Shown here piece after piece: positions 1-13,934 of a stretch of 64,000 nucleotides of DNA (its first letter is position 1; the number at the start of each line of letters is the position of its first letter). The position numbers and the translations under genes are program-made. The stretch covers positions 53,478,053 to 53,542,052 of the forward strand of contig NC_084702.1 of assembly GCF_028389875.1 (NCBI RefSeq). Reading direction: 5' to 3'. This DNA comes from Rhea pennata. Its lineage: Eukaryota; Chordata; Aves; Rheiformes; Rheidae. A model generated the notes under the pieces. The model ran no database searches. It had not been told where the DNA came from and saw only the letters and a program-made list of their open reading frames with translations.

Positions 1-3000
1 TCATCACTGGCTCCATAACATGTATATTTTAGATGTATTGTCATTCAGTTTGCAATAAGGAGGAATCAGATACCAGAACTGAGGTACTTAAATTTCTTTG
101 AAAATTTGGGTCCTAGATGAATGCACTAGTTTCCTTCGCACAGAAATGAAGGCAGAGGGAGAGGCACCTACCCCACTCATAGGGAGTGGAAGTAAAGTCA
201 GGATGCAGGCTCAGCCATAGGAACTTGCAAGTTCTTTCTGGTCTTGCAGTTTAGACAGAGCAATTGTATCAGTTTCCAAAAGGCAAAATGAAGATTCCCA
301 GAGTCAGAGGTACTTGGAGAATAAATGACAGTTAAGCATGCTGGAACAGTGACTGGGAAGGGAAAGTAACAGAGACAGACTGAGTGAAAGTAAAGGACAA
401 GGTAAAATGCACAACAGGAGATCTATGAAGCTGTTGTGGAAGCCTATTTCTTCTATACTTTTTCATGCTGCTCTGAAATGGGAGCAATCAACAGTCACTT
501 TTCACGTGCTAGATACAGCCATGTTCATCAGGTACTGTGTGACTGACAAGCTATCTCCTTTACTGTGTTCATAGAGCTGTTTTCCAGATTAGGTTTGACA
601 GGCATTTCAGTCAAGCACCCTCTTCTAATCACTGAGAATAACTCTGAAGAATGAGGCCTCAGGAAGGTGTTGACATTTGTTCTGTCATATAAATTTCACA
701 GGTTGAATAAGATTGACTGAAAGGCTTTCAAGTGTTGTCCATTCGCATAAGCTATTACTGGGCAACATAATTTTTCATATGAAAGCACTAAACCCCTGTG
801 TGCAATTTATTCACATTAGACATTAATGTATATAATTTATTTTTAAAATAACAGGTAAGAATGCTTCGTTTATATCAGGTTCAAAACAGTCAGCACCTTT
901 CATTTTATTCTAAGATTTAGACTGCTATTTTTCAAAAGATCTATGGAAGATAAGAACCAAGGCTACTTTTCAAAGGTATTTGGACACCTGAAGTATTTAG
1001 TTACTGAAGCCTATTAATTTTGAAAGGGTACCTGATGTCTTAGGTGGTGTCTGTAGAATTAGAATGTATCCTATGCAATTCTTTGCTCATTTCTTAATGA
1101 CTTGACTTACTGATCTGTCATGAAAACTGATAAGCAAGTCAGAGAAAGACTGCCATCAGAAAGCCCTAGGAAACTAGAATTCCTATCTGGCCATCTCCTT
1201 ACCTAGACACTGCTTTAGCAGGCACCCTGGCTGCCTGTCCCAGCCAGTTTAATCAGAAGTTAGAGCCTAATATTTGGTGGGGAAACATCAAATATGGGCA
1301 CCTATGTTGGGAGGTTTAACACGGGCCTTTGTCTGCACGAGCTTCAGCTTGCTTCTGGAGGGAGCAGTCACAGCAAACAGCTGACTACATTCTCCCATCA
1401 GCTGAACTTGAAGCCTCCTAATCTAACCCTTTGAAACTGGATAGAAATTAAATTGTTGGCCACTGACAGAAAAGTCAGTTCAAAGCACAGTGGTTTTGAA
1501 GGCATTTTCCATGGAGAATTTTGTTAGGATAATAAAAAGTAAATGCTCATTTTAATTTTTTTCCTTTCTTCTCTTCTTTCCAAAAGAAAACAACTGCTGT
1601 CATGCTTGCTTGATTAGAAAACTCCCTCAAACTTGCTGGTGTTTTTGAGATGGTGTTTTTGAGATGCGGAAAAAGTAGGTCAATGAATTAAGTCAAATAT
1701 TTCCAATGCTGTTTTCTCTGGGGTTTGGTTCAGTTTGGTTTTCTTTATAACTGCATACTCCCACACTAACTTGGTTATAGGGAATGTCCCCTCTATTGTA
1801 GCACTGTAGCCCTGCTCCAGTGGGATGTCAGCTTCTGAGTAGGCATTACTGAAGACTTCCAATCTACAAATGGGTGCAATGAATTGAAGAAGTTGCTTTA
1901 TAAACAGTATCAAAACAAGGGGTCAGCTCTCTTCACAGAGTTCCTCCAAATTCATTCCAAGAAGAGATATCTCAGTCCTCCAGAACAAATAGAAATGTGA
2001 ACCCTCAGAAAACCCTGGCTCCTCCAAGAGCTAGATGAATTTCAGCACAGATACATAAGCTCTTTGGCAGATTGGTATCTCAAGGACAATCAGAAACCTA
2101 ATCTGGGGGGGAACCAGCTGCAAAGGAGGTGGCCATAACACAGTCATAGGCCTTCAGTGTGGTGACCACAGCCCCTAGGATGACTGTGGACATGACAGGC
2201 AGTCAGCATTCATTCAAAGTAGCAAGTGGACAGCAGGTTTGAGCGGTTGAAAAGAAAAGCTTTGTACGATAAGCATTAGGTGATTGTACTTATTTCTTTT
2301 TGAAGGTACACACTTAATTAAATGTTCAGTAAAGAAACAGCTACATTTACCACACTCCTCTTTGTGTAGCACAGGCTTAGAAAGAATTTACATTTTGAAA
2401 TCTAAAAATACAGTTTCAGATCAATGATTCCTTTGTAACCTGTGAAATTAGTAACAGCAAGTTAATAAAGGCTAACTCAATTCTCCCTCAGACAAGAAGG
2501 TCAGGTCTGGTTTTAATCATTAGTTTAGGCCAAGAATATTGTCCAGTTGCAACCAGATGCAGACAGCACTGGGGTCACAGTTAGAGAGCTAAGGAGCACA
2601 GGTAAATATAAAATTACAGCTTCCAACCCTCTCCCTCCCCCAGTTTTTAAGCAGTCTGAGAAAGAAGTTTTATTGTAAAATTAAATATTCTTGAGCAATC
2701 TTGTGTCAAAATTAAGCCAGCAAACGTATTTTAAAACTTTCTGTTAATAATCCTTTTCATTTGTCTTTATAACCAGAAAGGGACTACATAAGCAACTTTC
2801 TTTTTTAAGTTTTCAGTGTACTTGACTGTGAGCCAAAGACCTATCCTTATTTTCTCTGAATTTCATATCACATGCTGAAAGTGATTTTTAAGGTCAGAAC
2901 TACTCAAAATGAGGAGCATACTGATCTTGGCCCAACAGTTCTACATAATCAATTTATAACTATTATTTGCCTCCACGGAAAGCAAAAAAGGCTGATGAAG

Positions 3001-6000
3001 GATCTAGTTCAGCATAACATTCGAAGCACAGACCTACCTTTCACTTCAGTGGAACTTAACTATATGCAAATGTAGGTACACAAATTATTGCCTTAGGTTT
3101 TTTCCCCATCATTTGCATTTCAGGTGATTCTCAGTGAAGGCAGTGGGAGTTTGTCATTGCCCAGCAGCCCCTGGATCAGGCACTTACCCCTATGTTAAAT
3201 GATTCGCCCCCCTGTTCTTCATCTACGCCTACTTTCTGATTGGAAGTCTATAATTATATACGTCAAAATGTTCATGCATTTACTGTCATTACAGAAAAGT
3301 TAAGAGATCTGCTAGCTGTAATATGCCTTTTGTGCAAAGTAAATGTCTATTTTTCTACAGGTTATCAGACATTCCTAATTAAAAAATCAAGCACCAAGCT
3401 TTTAAAAGAGCTATTAATAAATTAAAAGTATGACTCAGAAGAATTCTGAAGAGATAATGCATGCTGCTTGACCTGGTTCACTTGTCAGACCTTATCCCTC
3501 ATGAAAAGTGCTTTTCATTACAAAAGTCAGCAGGCTTTGTCTCGAACCTTTGTTTTTTATGAACAGGGTCCAGAGTTCTTTGTTCAGGAAATACACTAAA
3601 TTTAATAAAATCAAAATATTATTTCCAAGTGAAACAATGACTATTTGAAAACAAATTGTATATCAAAATGTAAGTGGAATTAATGTCGCATATTATCCTG
3701 CACTGTAGCTAGTGGCACTGCTTCTGTTCAGCAGTATAATTGCAATTTCGTAACAAGGCTCCAAGCATACCTCCATTCAAAGATTTCAGCCTCTTAACTT
3801 CAGAGACAATCACTACTAGCAAGGTACTGAGTTGTTTTAACATCTATGAATCTGCTGTGTATAAAAAAACTCAGCAGGAGAGCAAAGCACAAGTACTTAA
3901 GTCTCTGCAGGTTTTAAGCATAATTGCAATGTGGAATTTTACAGTGTGATGGTTATTCCTACCAGAGACTACTTTGGTTTCTCCCTTAAACTCAGTGAAA
4001 AAAGTACATATAGAATATTTCAGTGAGTTGTTGAATTGTTGTTGAATTCAGCCCAGTGTTTGTACAACCCTGTTCTAATAAAAATATAATTGATCATTAT
4101 CCAGTCTGTTGTACAGAGCAAGTCACATGTTTAGTATACTGCAGATACATGTAGCACATGCCAAAGAGAAAAAGCCCAAATAAAATTCTACAACTTGGCA
4201 TTCTCAATAGTCCAATTTGATGAAGAGCCAAAAATTAGAATTCTTACAGATTTTGATCAGCCTTTTGTTTTTCAGTAGCTGTCATTCCAAATGAAACCTT
4301 AAATACAAACATCTTGTCTTCAAGGCAAAATCTGCCCAGTACCAAAACTCAAAGTCACACAGGTCATCTAGGATTTGTCATTTTAGGGTGTAGCATCTTA
4401 GCTCACAAAATCTTCCATTTTTTTGAAATAAACTGTGCATACAGCACAAAGTTGATCTAAATATTTCATTTTTCATTAGGCAATCATTTTGCTCTCACAG
4501 AAATCATTCTATTTTTTACTTGCTCAAAAATCTTACAACCCTCTTACTCCCCATACTTTACAATAAAACCAATACTTATTGTGTCAGCACTGCAGGGTTA
4601 GAACTTGTGTCTGAGAAACATTTATGTGTTTTTATCAATACAGTGCCAGTATTGAAAAAAAAAAAAGTCAAATCTGCCTAAATTTTTCTTTATCGGTTGT
4701 ACAAAAAACACAAATAAAAACAAATAACCCACTACTATAATTTAAAGCTGCTAAAGTATTTGGGGTATTCAGAATTGCACTGAAAATCAGGTGCTGAGTT
4801 TATACGTTGAACCTAGATTCTGCCACATATTCTGCTAATATACAGTCCTCAGATTACTAATTTGAGGTGCAAAATTAAGAGAGTTTAGAAAGATTCATGC
4901 TCTAACCTCACCTCTGCGAGTAACCTCAGCCCCTTTGAAATATCTAACTTTGAGGACACATAAATAAGCTATCCATGGGTAAATTAGGGTGTAAATTTGC
5001 ACCCTCTGCTATTCTACACGATGGCCATCCATGTCTACCCTTTCACACTGCAATACTCTCCAGTAAGGGTGAAGTAATCTACTTCTCTCATTGCAAGATA
5101 GATAATTAAAAGAGATGGTGTTTAATCTCTGTCATTAACTGCAGCTCCATGGGAGTAGTATCACTAAAGTCTTTCTGAAGTCCATAAGTGTCATGTGATT
5201 AAAAGACTCAACAGTTCTTTGGAAATTCACTTTAAAGCTTTTAATAATTACTTTTTGATGGTTAATATAGTGGAATTGCTGTTCTCTAAATCATCAATAC
5301 AAAAGAAGGAAAGCTGCCCCCAGGGCTAAGGATTGGAAGTGACACAGAGCAGCTCCTGCTCATTGCCTAGGCCACTCAAACACTTCAAGTCTAAAAGCTC
5401 ACTTCAGACCCTTGAATCCTGCCATCTCCTGAACAAAGACAGTGGTGGAAGAAAGAATTGGAAAGTGCAAAGAGACGGGGGGGGGGGGACGACGGGGGAC
5501 AGCCTCCAGCAAATCAAATACTCTGCAATGGCTGCTTTGGGTAGACATTTACAGAAGTGACTACTGCAACTGCACTTTGTGTTAAAAGGAATGACTGTTC
5601 ATAGAATAGAGAAATAACTGGTCACTCACATGCTGGGCTGAGGGATGAACAAGATGAACAAGGAAGGAGAAGGTGTCTCAGCCTATAATGAACTACTCTG
5701 GTTGACAGAGACATCCATTCTAACATCTCAGCAGATAGGTTTGCCTCCTCTTGCCCTCTACCAAAGAGGTTCATTGGCCTGACCTACTGACAAAAAGATA
5801 CACAAAATCTGGCCCCATTTGTTTCACTGAAAATCTATGAGTGGAGTATACCAGTTATGATGATCTCAGGAGAGCCTCCACATGAGAATACAGTGCCATG
5901 CAGAGATCCCATACCTGCTCTGACCTAGGATTTAACTGCCCAGATTGAAGAGGAAGGTTAGTGCAACTAACTATTTTACTAGCACAGAGGCCAGTAATTT

Positions 6001-8180
6001 AGCTCTGTACTGCACTACATGCCCTGTAGGCATATTCTTAGATATTTAATTCCCAACTTCGCGCATCTTAAAACAGTAATTGCAGCACAAATGATCTGAG
6101 GGTTGATATTGCACCAGTAGTTTATGGAAGCAAAAAGGGCACACAGGAAGAAATCTGGTCCAAACAATGAAGTATCTTCATATTCTCATATATTACTGGG
6201 ACATTGTAGAATCACTGCTTTCTGCAATCATAATGCATCATTATGATTTTTGATGATCGAATTATAATCAAAGAAAGGGAAGAAGTTCTAAAACAATACC
6301 GTGACGGTATTTATTTAGTCTAGTTTCAAACAGGACGAGTAAAACAAAGAACATAGTATTTTGAAGATGCCCAAATAAATGCATGTACTATGAGTATGAA
6401 ACTCTATACTACCAGCACAAAACAAAGATCTTCTGAATGACCACACTAATTCTCTCACAAACTCGGAGGTCAATACTATATGTACAACTGTGACAGCAGA
6501 ATAACTGATGTCAAAGATTCTGAAGCAAATAAATATGGTAGCCATCTGTTCTAATCTGGGATCTCTCTGAATGTTCAGCAAAGGATATCTATCTATTACA
6601 AAACCGGATGTATCCTCTGGTGTATTTGGTGGGACTTACCAAACCACTCAGCACTAGCCTCAAATTCTTCTTCCTTGGGAAAGAATGGCAGAATTAGAAT
6701 AGCAATGAGAGATTCTAAAAACCCCATCCATATAGTACTGAATGATGAAAGCATGATTTTCTCTCTCGCTACTGAAAGGAAAATTTGGAATTTTTATTTT
6801 ATTAAGGGCAAAAAAGAAGAAGAAAAAAAATCCTTTTTAGAGAAAGATAAAAAGGAGATTACAGCAATGATCTTTCAAGTATTAGTAGTGGTCTCTCTCA
6901 GTTTTGGGATTTCAGCACAAACTCTGATGTCATTCAGATGCAGTAATTTCCATTCTCACACCCTCATTCTCATCTACCTCTTCCTGCCTTTGCTGCTCTC
7001 TTCCACGTTACCATCGTCCTGCATTGAGGTAAAATCACTTCATCTAGTGTTGCATCTGGATAATCCTTAAACTATCACAAAAAAATCTACCCTTCAAATG
7101 ATCCCTAGTTTTCTTTTCTCTTTCAGTTTCTCAAGAAGTGCAGTTGCCCTATTACTGCCAAGTCTAACACAATTCTACTTTAATCAATACTGTTATGATC
7201 CTTTCATTTTGTCTTCAGATTATTGCTGACTATTTATCAGACCTTTTCAATTCTTTATTAACCTCTACTTCCCCTTATTTCTTTTTGATGTGATTATTCA
7301 TCCGAGTAGATCTAAAGGCTTTCCTTGCAAGTTATGATCCTTCATTAGCATTGCAAGTTCTGAATAGGCTGGCACCTTTGACTGAAAACTCCAACGACCT
7401 TCTCTGTTCAAGTGCTCAAACTTATCAGACCTCACCAACTAACTCCTTATAGTTCTCAGTGCTTGAAATTGTAAGCTCTTTTCATAGGCCTGCTTTTTGC
7501 CAATACAGCCACATCTACTCACAGGCATCTGTAAAAATTTTCCATCTCCCATATGACCTGAACTATATTCTAAGACAATTATTTGAGCAACCTCATTTTT
7601 TTTCCGTGGCCTCTATAGCTGTCAGCTCTTCTTGTGGTCTGCCTTATCCTGGTTAAACACCAGTATCCCTCCTCTAACATGGCATTGTGGCAGTATACCT
7701 GTGTAGCACATCTAGTCCCATTCAGGTTATAACTCTCTTCAGTGTTATATATTCTCCCAGATGCCACCAGTTAGACAGAAGGTAGGACTTCTGCCATCTC
7801 CTACCATCAGCCACCAGCTGAGGCAAAAGTCCATATACCTAATGCTTTAAGTTTACGAGAGACAAAATATCTTCATGCTACAATATCAGAAGAATTGTCA
7901 CATTAAATTGCAATTTCAGCATCAGGGACTTTAATATAAAATCTGAATGCTACTGTATGGCTGGAATAAAGCAAATATTGGATTGGAGTCACTTACTCAA
8001 ATGCATGTATCAGTTGCATTGATTAGTACACCTGACCTACTATAAATTAATGTGAAAAAGGCAAATGCAATCCTCTGACATCAGATGAGGCATTTCCAGA
8101 AGACAAGTAAGCCACTAATGCTGTTTTGTGAAGCAAAGATAGAAGCTCATCTGGAACACTCCATACAGTTCTGTCATCTG
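1..8180. other. Gene-poor AT-rich flank, no gene seen
   Basis: No coding region can be supported. Open frames are short (88 codons or fewer up to 6.6 kb, and one of 131 codons at 6675-7070), have skewed low-complexity translations and no recognisable domain. A minus-strand frame at 1680-1913 looks protein-like by eye but matches no family I know and has no convincing splice context. Simple sequence includes a run of 12 G at 5477-5488 and an A run near 4655-4666. The position beyond the 3' end of ATP6AP1L fits the large gene-poor interval on that side of the gene in other vertebrates. Confidence 0.6.
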
Positions 8181-8189
8181 TGTTCAAAG

Positions 8190-8560
8190 ACAAATTGAAA
8201 CTGGAACAGATACAGAGTTGGATTGGTAGGATGATCAGGGAAATAGAGAGCTGATTTCACAGAGGATATGTGAAAAGCTTGTTTAGAATATCAAAGTGAA
8301 CATCAAGAGGGAATACGACTGACCTCTAAAAATACACAAGTAGGTAAACCTCAGGAAGGAAGAATTAAACTAAATGACAGTATTGGCCCAGTAACAAAAG
8401 TATATAAACTATTTATTAATATTATTGGATCTCAAATTTGATGGCTTCTACACATCAGAGCAGCAAGGTTCCTTCCAGCAGAGGCAATGAAGGGCAGAAG
8501 TTAGGAAGCTTTAAACTGGCATATCATACGAATCATCAGGATAATATGGTAGGGCTACTT
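8190..8560 (+). mobile_element. Old CR1-like LINE remnant (tentative)
   Basis: The stretch from about 8200 resembles a decayed form of the CR1 3' region in sense orientation: a track like 'ggatgatcagggaaatagagagc', then 'gcttgtttagaatatc', then 'gagggaatacgactgacctc' follows the order of CR1 consensus phrases. It is heavily mutated and its ends are uncertain. It could be another old LINE. A RepeatMasker run would settle it. Confidence 0.4.
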
Positions 8561-8569
8561 GCCATGATA

Positions 8570-11500
8570 ACGGTCTGAGCTTGATGAGGTAGCCCTTTCT
8601 CATCTTCTGTCTTTTACCTTACTGTTGACTTCTCTTAACTATATTATTTTGTTATATTTTGTTATTTAGATATTCTGCAACTAAAGTCCTGATATTTTCA
8701 CCTGCTAGTTAATTTTGCACAACACGTTTTTTTAAGTTTTTTAAGTTAGTTAGTAGTTTTAAGTTTCTACACTATCAGACATAAGCCCTCTGCCCCTTAC
8801 AAAACTGTGAAGGGTGATAAATTCTGCCCGTCAACAGTGCATGAACCAGGATTTTTTTTTCTACCAAAGTAAAAAAAAAAATGAATCATTTTGGATCATA
8901 TTTCATTCAATACAATGCAACATGTTCCAATATGATTTGAGAGGCTTTAATCTTTTTTTTTTAATCACAGTTTGGGACCAGATTATTGTTTTGACACAAA
9001 TTTCAAATTTTTAAGTATAAAAAACCTTCATTAAACAGTATGCCTGAAACAAAATTCTTGGTTGAATTCATTATAAATTCACAACGCCTTTAGGTCAAAT
9101 CTAAATTTAAAAATTTAGATTTTCAAATAATAATACAAAATAATCCATCCATTCTAATAATATAACTTCTATAATAACATTCTTCTACATGACATTTCAC
9201 CTGATACCACATAACATTTAATTAAAAAAATAGAATGAAAATAACCCACACACGGTGTTCATTAAATAATAGATTTCTACGGGTATTTGTAAATAGATAA
9301 CCATCAACAAATAGATGTGCTTTTACTGCAGTTACAAAGATTAGTTGTTGAACCTACACTACATAACATTTTATGAACAATCCAGGTGGAAAACATAAAC
9401 TTGTTACAGCAGTTGACAGCAGGACTGGGAGAACAATAAATAACAAAGAGAGAACAGGACATTGAGTGAGAACAATCTGGATTAGCAAATACCAATAATA
9501 TGCATCTTAGTCTAAGCAGATAGATATAAAATTATACATGTAGGTTAAAGAATATACATCATACATGCAGGATATAATATTTTTTTCTGGAAAGCAATGA
9601 TTTTAAAAAATTTAAGCATGGGTAACCTGTGCATCATGATCAGCTAATGTTAACTATGGCCAAGCTGATGTGAATTTAGGGTGTATTGGCAGGGCCTATT
9701 GAATAGGTATAGGGACTTTATATTACTTCTGCACTTAGCATTAGGGCAACCAGTTTTGGAAAATTATGTCTGTTTCCAGTATCAGCTGATAAATAAGGAT
9801 GCTGATAGATTACAGAAGACTGGCATAACTGTAATATTAACACTGAATAAAGAAGAAAATTATGATTAAGGGGAGAGAAGGGCTTCAGAAGTTTCATCTT
9901 TTTAGCCTATTCATCTTCATGGAGAACAGAAATTTACCGTAAGCAGGCACAGATGCAGCTGGAATCTGCATCAAAACCATTCAAAGTAGAAAAATACTGA
10001 AAACATTTACCATGAATTATAACACACTCTCCATCACTGACAATCTGCAAATCAAGAAATGGAGGCTTTTTATTAAAGACATGTATTTTTTCGGATGAGA
10101 GTTAACTACCGAAAATCCCAGAGATCACACAAACAATCCAATCAGCTAATCCCAGTGCCCTCTCATTCCGCATGATAAACCAAAGAGACAGAAAGGGTGA
10201 ATGGAAGAGGAGAATATAGCTCCATAAAATGTTTCTCTCTATTTTCCAGTCCCTTGTGACACTTCCCTGGCACAAGTCTTTCTGGAACTCAGTTTCCAAT
10301 AGCTAGAGTATTCTTCCTGGTTTTAAAATAACCATATAATGCATCTGTTAGAGGAGGCTGACAAATCATGCTACCAAGACTGACATATGGCTGACATATG
10401 ACATGAGGACAGCTCATCTCTTACCGGTTTCAAAAGTGGTGCTCCTATTCCCTGCTATGCTCACAGATTTCAAAGGGAACTTAGGACTTTCCTGATAGCA
10501 AGCCTGCGTGTAATGACATCTTCAGCACTTCCAAGTAAGAACTGATGTCTACTATTACCAAGCTTTTCACAAACAATGGTCTGTTACTAATGTATTCTGT
10601 CTTATATCAACTCTAAGATAGAATATATAAAACCTGTGGGTTTAAGCTTGTCATAGGCATATTTAAGACACTTGAGTATTGTGTGTTCTACTCAGCCTGC
10701 ACACTGTTCTAATAAAGCACTCACTCTCCACATTCTCTTTTCCTTGATCTGACAAGCACACAGTTTCTTTCCTCATCCACTAGCACATTGCCTAAATACA
10801 GGCTTTTTTCTTAAATATGGACTTTCCATCAACTATCTTTTCCTATCCAGGTCCCACAAACCATTACCACTACCTGAGACACATGTTCCACTGCTGCGTA
10901 TTTTCCACTTTCCCAGAGATACAGTTGGCAATTTCTACTGCAGGAAGACCAAATCTTCTCCTCTAGTTAGCAGCCACTGCTCCATCCACTCTGACCGCTC
11001 TTTCAGCAGCCCCGGGGAAAGAAGATATTAGAGTTATAACCATTTTGCTACCCTTGCCTAAGCTAGCAGTCATTTGCTGAGGGTAGTTGTTTATTTGTCT
11101 ATTTCTAGAGTTGGCCCTAATGGCAGTCCCTGGACAACTTAAACAATAATTTATAGTTATGCTTAGGAATTCAAAGCAATAGCTGTTTGGTTTTTCTTTT
11201 CTAAACAAAGCTGACAATGCTGACTATAGACTACTCCCTTTTTTATATCCCCATTGTCTTCCCATGCATAAACATCTCTGCCTCTCGTTCCCCTTTAGGT
11301 TTAGAAAATCACAACGATTTTTTCCCCAGTAATTGCACGTTTTTGTAGAACATAACATACAAGATAATATTGTTTTCTTCTTTTCACTAATAACTTCTTT
11401 CAATCCTCTAAATAATCTACAATGAAGAGCAAGCATCCATATAAGAGTTGGAAGCTAGTAGCATATGACTAACCAGCTATCTATGGATTTCCAATAGATG

Positions 11501-13930
11501 ATTTGAAGTCCAACAGTAAATAACCAGTCAACCAGGTATAGTAGATAAACCAATGACTTTCAGTTTTTCAGCACGCACCATGTGAAAAATCTGTATTCAT
11601 CAAAAGGAAGTAAAAGGAGAAAGTAATATGAAAATTCTGAGAGAGGACTCTACTGTTTTTTTGCAGAAATACGGAGTATAAGTGGGAAATGGCATTCCTG
11701 CTGTTTGTTCTAAGCACTTCACACGTCCTGCTGGCACTCTAGTAATAATTACATTTGCAAAAATAGAAGGAAAGGACAATCTTATAATCATAGAGGTTTA
11801 ATCATGCAACAGCTGGAACATATTTTAAACAAGTTCCTGCATTTACTAAAGTTGCATGTCCCATAGTTTCTAATTAAAAATCCCCTAAATCCAGGTGCTA
11901 CATGTCCTTGCAGTGAAGCTTGATCATACAGCACTGCGTGGGATACAAGGGAAGTCCTGTCATGCACAAAAGAGCATCTGCTTCTCATCTATCAATATCC
12001 TATGGAAATAAGCTTGCAGCCCTCATTATTTCTGATAAATGCCTTTTGTGTGTACTCTTGCAAATAGTAATGTGCATTATGTGAGTATCTGTAGTTTGAA
12101 ATGACCAGACTGTGTATTATTTTCAGCAGCTGTTGGGAGTTTTCTCTAATCTAAGAACATTCAGCTTCTTACATCTTGGAGTTGGTACAAAAAAGGTCTA
12201 TGCCACCTTTCTACATAACCAGGTCCGTACACATAGGCTCTCTCAAAGATCAAAAATCTACCTGAATCTGGTTGGCCTATTAAGTTCCTACAGCAAAACA
12301 ATACAGAACTTTCTGTAGCTAGTGGCATACAGGAAGTTAGATTAACTGAAAATGACCTTGAGTAGAAGGCTTGAACTAACATCACTACATCTGCAGCTGA
12401 GTCCATTCCCTCTCCTTCTGTCTTATTTAAACCAAAGCTGTTGCTCCTCAACCACTGGATATTCTTATTTACAGCAAATTTATTTTTAGAGCAAGGTATA
12501 ATTAGTAAGGTACAGATTCAAGTAAATGAAAAATAAATGTGTTCTTGAAGCAAAACAGCATTAATTCAGAGGACTGCAGAAATCTAATTGCTTTGGTTTT
12601 ACTAAGCCCATGCAAACATATATTTACATGTTTGAATAGTTTCATTAAAAATAAATCAAGAAATCAGACCTCTCATGAAAAGATTTAAACCCATACACAC
12701 AAAACCTGTGTATAACTAAGACTTACTTCAAGAAGTTCAGCCCCATATGCCTGTTCTGCACGATAGAGTATTGCGCATGGGTCTTTATTCTGGTGCGGAG
12801 CACAGGCCCTGCTGAGAGACAAATGAATTAGTCAAAGTACAGCACTGTGCTGATGGAGTTATCCTCCCTCCAGGGCTCACGCGAACATCCACGCACACAC
12901 TGCACTGTGCCACATGGACACATCAGAATCCTTGATAAAAGGGCAGACATTAGCTTTGTCTTCATCCCTCTGATACAAACTCATCTCATGGACTCCTATC
13001 TATCCATAGCTTATGACTGCTCAAAAACACAAAAACCCATGAAGCCACATGTAGTATGTCTTTCCATACTGAAGTTGTTATTCTATACACTTCTGGCAAA
13101 AATGATTTAAGTTCTTTATAGCAGTACCCAGGCTGGACTTACAGAGCTCTATTTCAATTGCTCTCTTGTTTAAGAATACTGTGACAAGCAATAACTTACC
13201 CTGCATGAAGTTCTCTGAGGTGTGGGGAGGAAGAGTTATTGTAATTGGAAATGAAATCAGTGGCACTATGAATTAAACATTTCTTATTTCCTCAGTACCT
13301 GTCTACCTATTTACGCAAAACATCTGAGGAACATATGTCAGGAGTTCAGCATCTTTCAGATCAATCTTTTTTTTTTTTTTTTTTCATTATTTTCACATTT
13401 CTGGCTTTATGCTCATGCTCCTTAATATATTTGGTTGTGATGGATATCTACTATAAATGTTAGAATGACAGGCCTCTTTGTAACTAAGCTGAGGTATGGT
13501 TCTGGCAAACTCTCCCTGCAATAAATCCAAAGTGATGCTTTAGGTTTGTTACATTCCCCCCACCCCACCTCACCCCAGTGCCTTAAGAACAAAACCAATA
13601 TAGCCGTGATTCAGAAACATGCCTTTGGTCCTCTGAGGCAGGCTGCTGACATGCTAGTACAAGAGCTGGAACAATAATCTCAAGCAGGATTCTGCTACAG
13701 AGCACCAGATCTGATTCCAGTAGAGGTAAATTAAATAGTATCAGAGCTTTCCCTGAACTAGGAACTGCCCTTAAAATAATGCTGATGGATAACACAGTTG
13801 ATGGAAAATGCTTTATAGTAATTACGTGCTGAGATTCTATATTGTATAAACAACACTTTGATTGGAAGAAATGATCTATAGAGCTGAAGAAGTTCCAAGC
13901 TACAAAAAAAGAAAAAAAAAAAAAGCACTC
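8570..13930. other. Gene-poor AT-rich interval, no gene seen
   Basis: No gene, RNA or clear mobile element is visible. Contents are A/T-rich unique-looking DNA with short homopolymers, including a run of 18 T at 13367-13384. Open frames of 60-96 codons occur on both strands at the density expected by chance. Confidence 0.55.
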
Positions 13931-13934
13931 TGTA

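Noticed and set aside
1680-1913. Minus-strand 77-codon frame as a retroviral or LINE fragment
   Set aside because: It reads smoothly but no motif of a polymerase, protease or envelope is present, and no LTR or repeat tail is nearby.
6675-7070. Plus-strand 131-codon open frame
   Set aside because: Low-complexity Lys/Glu and Leu/Ser tracts from A-rich and CT-rich sequence, with no recognisable family.
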